Under the pieces are notes generated by a model. The model saw nothing but the letters and a program-made list of their open reading frames with translations, ran no database searches and had not been told where the DNA came from. Source: Qipengyuania huizhouensis (GTDB lineage Bacteria; Pseudomonadota; Alphaproteobacteria; Sphingomonadales; Sphingomonadaceae). From it: 64,000 bases of DNA. Every line of letters starts with the position of its first letter. Within the stretch, counting starts at the first letter, position 1. Positions 26,551-32,997 of this stretch are shown here, piece after piece. Both the position numbers and the translations under genes were made by a program. The stretch covers positions 140,164 through 204,163 of the forward strand of contig NZ_JAIGNT010000003.1 of NCBI RefSeq assembly GCF_019711635.1. The letters are read 5' to 3'.

Positions 26551-27878
26551 TACGCAGCCTCGCTCGCAAGCTCGACCCCGAGCCGTGCCTCGGTGAGCGC
26601 TTCGAAGGTCTCGCCGGTGACAGCGAACGTTGCGCGTTTGCCGGTGTAGGCTTCCCAGCGTCGCACGATCGTGTCGCAATAGAGCGGGTCGTATTCGATC
26701 AGGCGCGCCGAACGCCCGGTCTTCTCTGCAGCGATCAGCGTGCTACCAGAGCCACCGAAAGCATCGAGGACGATTTCGCCGCGGCGCGAACAGTCGCGGA
26801 TCGCGTCGGCGATCATAGCGACCGGTTTGACCGTCGGGTGCATTGCCAGTTCGTCCGAGCGGTTGGCGCCGATCGAGCTAATCCCGGCATAGTCCCACAC
26901 ATTGGTCCGGTAACGGCCGGTCTGACCCAGCCCGAAACTGTTGGTGTGCTCTGCGGTCCCCTTCTTGAACACGAACACGAGCTCGTGCTTCGAGCGATAA
27001 AAGGCGCCCATGCCCCCGTTGGTCTTGTTCCACACCACGAGGTTCTTGAGCTCGGTGAACGCCTCTTCGCCAGCGGTGAGCAGCTCGCCCATGTGGCGCC
27101 AGTCCATACAGACATATGCGATCGCGCCGTCGCGCATGACCGAAGTTACGTTCCCGAGCGTCTCCGACAGGAAGGCGGTGAACTGGGTGCGGGTCATCTC
27201 TCCGCTCGCGAACGCGAACTCACGGTGCTTGACGGTACCAAGTCCGCAGACGTTGCCGTCGATCTTCACGTTGTAAGGCGGATCGGTGAACACGAGGTCG
27301 GCCCGTCCGCCGTCCATCAGCGCTTCGAAGTCCACCGCACTCCGGGCGTCTCCGCACAACAGCCGGTGACGTCCCAGATGCCAGATGTCCCCGTTGCGCG
27401 AGACTGGATTGCCGGAGGCAAACTCTACCGCATCCTCAGGCGCATCTACGCCGTCCGGGTCGGCCTCGCCGGCTTCCTCGATAGCGAAGTCGACCTCGGC
27501 AAGACTGAACCCTGTCAGATCCACATCGAACTGGAGATCGACCAGCGCCTGGAGCTCAATGGCAAGTATTTCCTTATCCCACCCGGCATTCAGTGCGAGT
27601 TTGTTGTCGGCCAGGACATAAGCGCGCCGTTCAGTCTCGGAGAGGTGCGATAGCGCAATGGTGGGCACGGTCTTCCACTTGAGAAGTTTGGCCGCTTCGA
27701 CCCGGCCGTGGCCCGCGATGATCTCGCCGGCGTCCGAGATGAGCACCGGATTGGTGAATCCGAACCGCTCGATCGATGAGGCAATCTGCCTGACCTGCTT
27801 TTTGGAATGCGTCCGCGCGTTGCGTCCATAAGGACGGAGCGAAGTGATCGCCCGCTCGATAATTTGTGTAGTTCCCAT
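26550..27878 (-). CDS. DNA methyltransferase with N-terminal ParB-like domain
   Basis: The product is 442 residues. Residues 5-100 form a ParB/Srx-like nuclease-fold domain (PYGRNARTHSKKQVRQIASS, PVLISDAGEIIAGHGRVEAA). The rest is an amino-methyltransferase of the D12/N4-N6 class with DPPYN near residue 197 placed before the S-adenosylmethionine motif DAFGGSGSTLIAAE near 373 (beta-type order). The product probably methylates adenine or cytosine amino groups; the target sequence cannot be read. No restriction enzyme is adjacent. It heads a three-gene unit driven by a perfect-consensus promoter and diverges from an XRE regulator. Confidence 0.93.
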   Translation of the reverse strand: MGTTQIIERAITSLRPYGRNARTHSKKQVRQIASSIERFGFTNPVLISDAGEIIAGHGRVEAAKLLKWKTVPTIALSHLSETERRAYVLADNKLALNAGWDKEILAIELQALVDLQFDVDLTGFSLAEVDFAIEEAGEADPDGVDAPEDAVEFASGNPVSRNGDIWHLGRHRLLCGDARSAVDFEALMDGGRADLVFTDPPYNVKIDGNVCGLGTVKHREFAFASGEMTRTQFTAFLSETLGNVTSVMRDGAIAYVCMDWRHMGELLTAGEEAFTELKNLVVWNKTNGGMGAFYRSKHELVFVFKKGTAEHTNSFGLGQTGRYRTNVWDYAGISSIGANRSDELAMHPTVKPVAMIADAIRDCSRRGEIVLDAFGGSGSTLIAAEKTGRSARLIEYDPLYCDTIVRRWEAYTGKRATFAVTGETFEALTEARLGVELASEAA

Positions 27879-27910
27879 TTCGACCCCGAATCGCTTTGAC
27901 CGAAGATGGT

Positions 27911-27939
27911 ATTATAGAATGAACGCTTGCAATTGTCAA
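27911..27939 (-). promoter_or_regulatory. Perfect-consensus sigma-70 promoter of the methyltransferase unit
   Basis: On the minus strand TTGACA (27934-27939) and TATAAT (27911-27916) are exact and separated by the optimal 17 nt. The gene starts 32 bp downstream of the -10. Such perfect matches are rare in alphaproteobacterial genomes and imply strong transcription unless repressed. Confidence 0.85.
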
Positions 27940-27954
27940 CCTACGGCGTATAAT
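27927..27954 (+). promoter_or_regulatory. Overlapping divergent promoter of XRE-ImmA unit with near-palindromic operator
   Basis: TTGCAA (27927-27932), 16 nt, TATAAT (27949-27954) reads towards the XRE gene. Its -35 overlaps that of the opposite promoter within TTGCAATTGTCAA (27927-27939), a near-palindrome and plausible XRE operator. Confidence 0.6.
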
Positions 27955-27983
27955 ATCGGCATTCTCGATTGAACGGACCTCCG

Positions 27984-28313
27984 ATGAGCTTCGCCAGCAA
28001 GCTGCACGACCTGCGCGTTGCGCAGCGCCTCTCCCTCCAGGATGTTGCTAATGCCGTCGGCATATCGAAGGCCCATGTCTTCAATCTCGAAAAGGGCATC
28101 ACCGCGAACCCCTCGATGGACCTTGTAGTTAAGCTCGCCGAGCTCTTTCGCGTGCGCGTGGCCGATCTGGTGGGAGAAAATCCTGACAGTGCGGATCAGC
28201 CGGCCGAGATGGTCGCCCTGTTTCGTGACCTCAAGAACCTCGATCCTGGCGATCGTGAAACCATCAAGATGATGATGGAGACCCTGAAGAAGAAACGGGA
28301 ACGAGACGGTTGA
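27984..28313 (+). CDS. XRE-family transcriptional regulator
   Basis: The product is 109 residues. I chose ATG 27984 (MSFASKLHD), since the upstream TTG would add five residues without help. Residues 3-60 are a classical helix-turn-helix of the Cro/C1 type (LRVAQRLSLQDVANAVGISKAHVFNLEKG). The C-terminal tail (ALFRDLKNLDPGDRETIKMMMETLKKKRE) is a helix likely used for dimerisation. The stop overlaps the following metallopeptidase gene. Together they resemble ImmR/ImmA pairs, in which the peptidase destroys the repressor. It probably represses the opposing methyltransferase unit and itself. Confidence 0.88.
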   Translation: MSFASKLHDLRVAQRLSLQDVANAVGISKAHVFNLEKGITANPSMDLVVKLAELFRVRVADLVGENPDSADQPAEMVALFRDLKNLDPGDRETIKMMMETLKKKRERDG

Positions 28314-29140
28314 CGCTAAGCCGGATGGAGCTCGACGGGGTCGGTTCGCCCTCTGCGCTGGCGGCCCGAATTCACCAGCTTGATCCCGATCTGCCGCTCG
28401 ATTTCTCTATCGAAGAGGTGTGCCACCGGCTCGATATTTCGGACATTGTGGATCAGCCCGTAACCTCGTTCGCTGCGATGCTGCTGATGCATCCCGACAG
28501 GGCATGGGGTTCGATCGTCGTAGCTGAAGGCACCTCTCCCCGCAGGCGGCGTTTTTCGATTGGGCACGAACTGGGCCACTTCCTGATCGGCAGTCATCGA
28601 CCGGGCGACGGCGATCAATTCGCGTGCTCGCATGCCGACCTTCACCTCGCTAATTCTCGCGAAGCTAACCGGGCAAGGAAGATGGAAGTCGAGGCAAACC
28701 GCTTTGCCGCTTCACTTCTAATGCCACCGAAGCGGATCAGGTCCAATCTCGGGAGCCGACAGCCGGATCTGAACGAGGTTGTCAGACTGGCCCGCGAATT
28801 CAATGTCAGCAAAGCCGCGATGGCGCGCAGCTACGTTGACGCGCATCGCGAAACACTTGCCCTCATCGTCGTAAGGGATGGCCGGCTCATTCAAGCCCAT
28901 CGGCCCGATGACTTCCCGTGGATAGCACCTAGGATCGGCGAGGCTGTCCCGATGGAATCGATCGCCAATGGCCACCAGCTTCTGCCAGGCCAGGCGTCCG
29001 AACTAGAGGAGTGTGAGCCGGAAACGTGGCTGAGCTCTAGCGCTGCGCGAAAGACCGAATTGTTGAGCGAGCAGGTGCTTTCCCAATCCGACGGGTGGGC
29101 GATGATCCTGCTGCACGCGGAAGGTGTCGAGACCGACTAG
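28310..29140 (+). CDS. ImmA/IrrE-family zinc metallopeptidase
   Basis: The product is 276 residues from a TTG overlapping the XRE stop (TTGA); an ATG at 28325 is an alternative start. The zinc-binding motif is GHELGHFLIGSH (H86, E87, H90), and a downstream EVEANRFAASLLMP supplies the third ligand Glu, as in COG2856/ImmA proteins. A C-terminal region of ~110 residues (TLALIVVRDGRLIQAHRPDD onwards) has no recognisable motif and could be a sensor domain. The likely substrate is the upstream XRE regulator; cleavage would derepress the divergent promoters. This is inferred from the ImmR/ImmA paradigm. Confidence 0.9.
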   Translation: MTLSRMELDGVGSPSALAARIHQLDPDLPLDFSIEEVCHRLDISDIVDQPVTSFAAMLLMHPDRAWGSIVVAEGTSPRRRRFSIGHELGHFLIGSHRPGDGDQFACSHADLHLANSREANRARKMEVEANRFAASLLMPPKRIRSNLGSRQPDLNEVVRLAREFNVSKAAMARSYVDAHRETLALIVVRDGRLIQAHRPDDFPWIAPRIGEAVPMESIANGHQLLPGQASELEECEPETWLSSSAARKTELLSEQVLSQSDGWAMILLHAEGVETD

Positions 29141-29531
29141 GCTGGGTCAACAGGCCCGTTTGACCGCGCTCGATCGATACGCTGTTCCGCCAACAGCATT
29201 TCCCTGATCCGGAAGATTTGAATCCCTGTTCAAGCGAATAAGTTCCCTGTTCTGCGCTCAGGGAATTTTGCCCCGGAAGTCACGTAATTCCGCGGGTTTT
29301 AAGACCTTCAAAGCGGCGGATTAGACCAATAAAATGGATTTTCCCTGTAAATTCCCTGTAAAACAGGGAAATCAGGGGTGAGACGGGTTCGGTTCAGACT
29401 GCGTCGCGCACCAACAGCCCTTTTCCCGGTATTTCCTTGAAATCCGCCGGTTGGCACAATTTTCATTGTCGGCTCTACGAACTTTCGCTTATCATACCGC
29501 CGGTTAAACGGGGCGCTCGGGTCGATAATCA
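29141..29531. other. Intergenic region with TTCCCTGT repeat cluster
   Basis: No gene is seen. Several TTCCCTG(T/A) units occur at about 29201, 29222, 29243, 29341 and 29352, with inverted partners CAGGGAA near 29259 and 29364. The last units form a possible hairpin around TTCCCTGTAAAACAGGGAA (29353-29371). I have seen similar TTCCCTGT-rich segments near integration junctions in alphaproteobacteria, so this may be the right edge of the methyltransferase/ImmA island. Confidence 0.5.
29353..29371. repeat. TTCCCTGT inverted repeat
   Basis: TTCCCTGTAAAACAGGGAA is a perfect inverted repeat with 8-bp arms and a 3-nt centre, within a cluster of additional direct copies of the same octamer from about 29200 to 29375. 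Confidence 0.6.
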
Positions 29532-31637
29532 ATGGATAGCTTTGTTGCAGTTTTGCAATGGACGGCGCTTGTCGTTGCAATCCTGATCGCGCTTTCGTCG
29601 CTGGACGATCTATTCGTGGATGCTGTGTTCTGGGCGATGAAGCTCAAGCGCAGGATTTTCGGCCAATCTCGTCCTGGTGCGGTTGCGGCTGAATTGCTGG
29701 TCGACAAGCCGGAGCAACCCATCGCAATCATGCTTCCCGCGTGGAAGGAGTTCGACGTCATTGCAAGCATGGTCGAAAGCGCGGTCAATACGCTCGCCTA
29801 CCGCAACTACATGATCTTCATCGGCACCTATGCCAACGATGCCGAGACCATCGCCGAAGCGGAAAAGGTCACCCGGAGGTACAAACAGGTGCGGCACGTG
29901 CGCGTGCCGCACGATGGCCCGACCTGCAAGGCGGATTGCCTCAACCATATCGTTTCCGACATTCTGCAGGTTGAAGAAGAACTGGGCGTCCCGTTCGCCG
30001 GGCTGGTATTGCACGATAGCGAAGACGTGCTGCATCCACTGGAGCTTCACCTCTTCAATTATCTGCTCCCCGCCAAGGACATGATCCAGTTGCCCGTCGT
30101 CAGCCTGGAACAGCGTTACCGGGATCTTGTCGCCGGAACCTATATGGACGAATTCGCCGAATGGCACGCAAAGGACCTGGTCGTGCGACAGCGTCTGGCC
30201 AAAACCGTTCCATCTGCCGGGGTCGGGACCTGCTTTTCACGCCGTGCAATCAAGGCCCTGATGGAGGATGGCGACGCCTTCAACACCGATACCCTGACCG
30301 AAGATTACGACATCGGGAACCGGCTCGCCGAACGGGACATGGGCACGATCATCGCGCTCTACCCTGTCGAGTTCCGGACGCGTCGAGGCGCGTTCTTCGG
30401 CATGGGGCCCGAGCGAATGGTTACATTTTCCATGCCGCTTTGCGTGCGCGAACACTTTCCCAACACTTTCAAGACCAGCTATCGCCAAAAGGCCCGCTGG
30501 ATTCTCGGGATTGCGTTGCAGGGATGGTCGCAATTGGGGTGGAGCGGGTCGGCCATAGCCAACTATTTCCTTTTCCGGGACCGCAAGGCGCTCCTCACAC
30601 CTACCCTCGCCATCCTCGCCTATGCTCTGGTGGTTATCTACCTGGGACTGAATATCTGGTCAAAATCCTCGGGTGGCGACTTCATTCCCCTGTTCTCGGG
30701 CCACTGGATCGAATTCGTCGTACTGTGGTTCAACCTGTTCGCGCTGATCGCGCGGATTTTGCAGCGGCTCTTCTTCGTCGAGAGGATATATGGCTGGGGC
30801 CATGCCTTCATGTCGGTGCCGCGGATATTCGTGCTTAGCCTCATCAACTTCGCGGCGTCGATGCGGGCGATGAGAATTTTTATCGGCAGCAAGTTCAGCG
30901 GCAAGTCGATCGCCTGGGACAAAACCATGCATCGCTTCCCGACTGACGAATGGCTTGGCACCGAGAAGCGAAGAATCGGAGAGATACTGTTGTCTTGGGA
31001 GGTGGTGACCCCACCGGCGATCGAGAAGGCACTTGTCGATCAGAAGCTGAATGGCGGAATGCTCGGCGACCTGCTCGTGTGTCACGGGGCGATCGACGAA
31101 CAGACGCTTGTCGAGGCCGTGGCAACACAGGCCAACTTGCCGACGGCTACCATCAGTCTTGAAATGGTGCGCGAGAACCTCGATTTGCTTGACGAAGAAG
31201 TCATGTCACGTCTGCACGTGCTGCCCTTCGGCAGAGGGCAGAATGGCGATGTGATGCTGGCCGTGTCGCGGCCTCTGCCTCCATCGGAGAAAGAGTGGAT
31301 GCGGACTCGCTTGGGCAGGCCCTTTCGCCAATATATCGTTCCGGACAGCCAGATTACGCGGTTTCTCGGGGCGTTGGTAAAGCAGCCGCATTGGGATATC
31401 CCGGTCTTCACACTGCCACGACTTCACGAGCTCCTGATCGAGCAGAAAATTCTCAAGCGGCGTGAACTGCGCCGCGCACTCGAAGGGTACGATGTGGCAA
31501 GGCACGGCAGTATCGGCAATTACCTCGTCGCAAATAGAACCATATCTCAGCAAACTTTCGACGAAATGTCGGCTCTCAGGCATAAACTCGTCGAAGCGAA
31601 GCGCGAAGAGGCACGAAAGGAACTCGTCGATGCGTAA
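29532..31637 (+). CDS. nfrB: NfrB-like inner-membrane glycosyltransferase with c-di-GMP-binding-type MshEN module
   Basis: The product has 701 residues. Order: membrane helix (LQWTALVVAILIALSSL), GT2 glycosyltransferase domain from about 55 (AIMLPAWKEFDVIASMVES, DSEDVLHPLELHLF, TEDYDIGNRL, QKARWILGI), three to four membrane helices (residues ~345-455), then MshEN/GspE-N repeats from ~478 (RRIGEILLSWEVVTPPAIEK, ALVDQ, GMLGDLLVCHGAIDEQTL) and a further weak copy from ~628. MshEN binds c-di-GMP. This layout matches NfrB, the phage N4 adsorption protein B, a c-di-GMP-activated polysaccharide synthase in E. coli. The stop overlaps the nfrA-like start by 8 nt. The polysaccharide made here is unknown. 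Confidence 0.9.
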   Translation: MDSFVAVLQWTALVVAILIALSSLDDLFVDAVFWAMKLKRRIFGQSRPGAVAAELLVDKPEQPIAIMLPAWKEFDVIASMVESAVNTLAYRNYMIFIGTYANDAETIAEAEKVTRRYKQVRHVRVPHDGPTCKADCLNHIVSDILQVEEELGVPFAGLVLHDSEDVLHPLELHLFNYLLPAKDMIQLPVVSLEQRYRDLVAGTYMDEFAEWHAKDLVVRQRLAKTVPSAGVGTCFSRRAIKALMEDGDAFNTDTLTEDYDIGNRLAERDMGTIIALYPVEFRTRRGAFFGMGPERMVTFSMPLCVREHFPNTFKTSYRQKARWILGIALQGWSQLGWSGSAIANYFLFRDRKALLTPTLAILAYALVVIYLGLNIWSKSSGGDFIPLFSGHWIEFVVLWFNLFALIARILQRLFFVERIYGWGHAFMSVPRIFVLSLINFAASMRAMRIFIGSKFSGKSIAWDKTMHRFPTDEWLGTEKRRIGEILLSWEVVTPPAIEKALVDQKLNGGMLGDLLVCHGAIDEQTLVEAVATQANLPTATISLEMVRENLDLLDEEVMSRLHVLPFGRGQNGDVMLAVSRPLPPSEKEWMRTRLGRPFRQYIVPDSQITRFLGALVKQPHWDIPVFTLPRLHELLIEQKILKRRELRRALEGYDVARHGSIGNYLVANRTISQQTFDEMSALRHKLVEAKREEARKELVDA

Positions 31638-32988
31638 TCTTTCGCTAGGCATTCTGCTCGCAACCGCTGTTTCTACCACTGCAAACGCGCAAGAAACGAA
31701 CGATCCGGCAGCCCAACCTTTCCGCGATTTCGAAGCCGGACGCTATTCGGATGCGGAAGCCGGAGCGGAAGCCGCATTGGCACAGGATCCCGACAATCCG
31801 GTCTGGTGGGCTCTGCTGGCGGAAGCGCGTGCGAAGAATGGCCAATATCAATCGGCAGCAGGCGCCTTCGCCCGCGCTGCCGAGGAAGAACCCGAAGCGG
31901 TACGACGCAGCTACTTTCGCCGCGCCCAGACACTGAACCTCGTCCAGGCGGGCATGCATGCCGAGGCACGCCTGATACTGCGGCAGTCACTCGCCGATGC
32001 TTCGCTGGATGCCGGCAATTCGCTCGATTGGGCGATGGTTGCAATCGCCGCCCGGGACGACGCTTCTGCACAAGAGATACTTGCCAATGAAGCGCTGTAT
32101 GATGACTTCACGCGGCAGAGTGCGCTGGATGCCGGATACAGTGCCAAGCGACGTGGGCTTGACGGGCGGGCCGTGCGGTTCTTCGAACTGGGCCTCGCAC
32201 TGGACGAAAGCGAGCAGTCACGTCTTTCGCCTGTCGAGCGCGAAGGTATCCGCAGGGAAATCCGTGAATTGGAGCGTGATTGGTCCTTCATCGCGCAGGG
32301 AAGTTACAGCACCGCAGGGCGGCCCTCGGGTCTGAGCGCCGCCCCGCTCGACGACGAGCGCGCCATGCAATTCGGCGCAGAAGCCTCGCGGCGAATTGGC
32401 GGCTGGCGCAATGGCAAGCCGTTCAGCATCTTCGCCCGCATCTATCACTCGGAATTCCTTGGTGATGATGCCGTCATCGGCAATGCCACGCAGGGCTGGA
32501 TGGGAGCGCGTTACAAGCCCTTTTCAAGCCTCAACTTCAATCTCGAGGCGAGCAAGCTCATCGCCCTCGACAGCGACGCGATTGACGACTGGTCGGTTCG
32601 CGGCGCCATCTCCGGGGGTGAAGGGCTGGAACCCGAAGTGGGGCGCAGCCAGTGGACCTATGCGCATTATTACGGCGACTTGTCCTATCTGTTCGAGAAT
32701 GACGTCGCCTTCGGAATTGCGGAAGGCCGCTTTGGCAGGGCGTTTGCCCTGGGCAACCGCTCGAATGTAATCACGCCCTATCTGGTGGTCCGCGCAGACC
32801 TCGATACCGGGCGCGAGGATGAGGGCGCGCTTGGCGGGGGCGCGGGGGTTTCCCTGCGGCACTGGTTCGACGAAACCGAAACCTCAGCCTGGCGCGGCTT
32901 CATCGATTTAGACGTTCAGGCCAGGCAGCGCATAGCGGGCGATCGCCGCGCCACAGGCGTTCTGGCCACAATCACGATCGGACGCTGA
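31630..32988 (+). CDS. NfrA-like TPR and outer-membrane barrel protein
   Basis: The product is 452 residues from ATG 31630, which has AAAGGA upstream and a signal peptide (LSLGILLATAVSTTANAQ). Residues ~28-230 are TPR-like helical repeats (FRDFEAGRYSDAEAGAEAAL, PVWWALLAEARAKNGQYQSA). The C-terminal ~200 residues are beta-rich (WSFIAQGSYSTAGRPSG, ARYKPFSSLNFNLEASKL, SNVITPYLVVRADLDTG) and resemble the C-terminal domain of NfrA. It is much shorter than E. coli NfrA (~990 residues). Overlap with the nfrB gene suggests the pair makes and exports a surface glycan. Confidence 0.8.
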   Translation: MRNLSLGILLATAVSTTANAQETNDPAAQPFRDFEAGRYSDAEAGAEAALAQDPDNPVWWALLAEARAKNGQYQSAAGAFARAAEEEPEAVRRSYFRRAQTLNLVQAGMHAEARLILRQSLADASLDAGNSLDWAMVAIAARDDASAQEILANEALYDDFTRQSALDAGYSAKRRGLDGRAVRFFELGLALDESEQSRLSPVEREGIRREIRELERDWSFIAQGSYSTAGRPSGLSAAPLDDERAMQFGAEASRRIGGWRNGKPFSIFARIYHSEFLGDDAVIGNATQGWMGARYKPFSSLNFNLEASKLIALDSDAIDDWSVRGAISGGEGLEPEVGRSQWTYAHYYGDLSYLFENDVAFGIAEGRFGRAFALGNRSNVITPYLVVRADLDTGREDEGALGGGAGVSLRHWFDETETSAWRGFIDLDVQARQRIAGDRRATGVLATITIGR

Positions 32989-32997
32989 CGCGTCAGC
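32984..32997. repeat. Palindrome across two convergent stop codons
   Basis: GCTGACGCGTCAGC is a perfect 14-bp palindrome. It contains the TGA of the nfrA-like gene and the TGA (reverse) of the ppc-like gene, which end 4 bp apart. It may act as a short bidirectional structure but lacks U-runs. Confidence 0.5.

Noticed and set aside
24788..27878. A classic restriction-modification system
   Set aside because: No restriction endonuclease motif is seen in the DUF5681 or 311-residue proteins.
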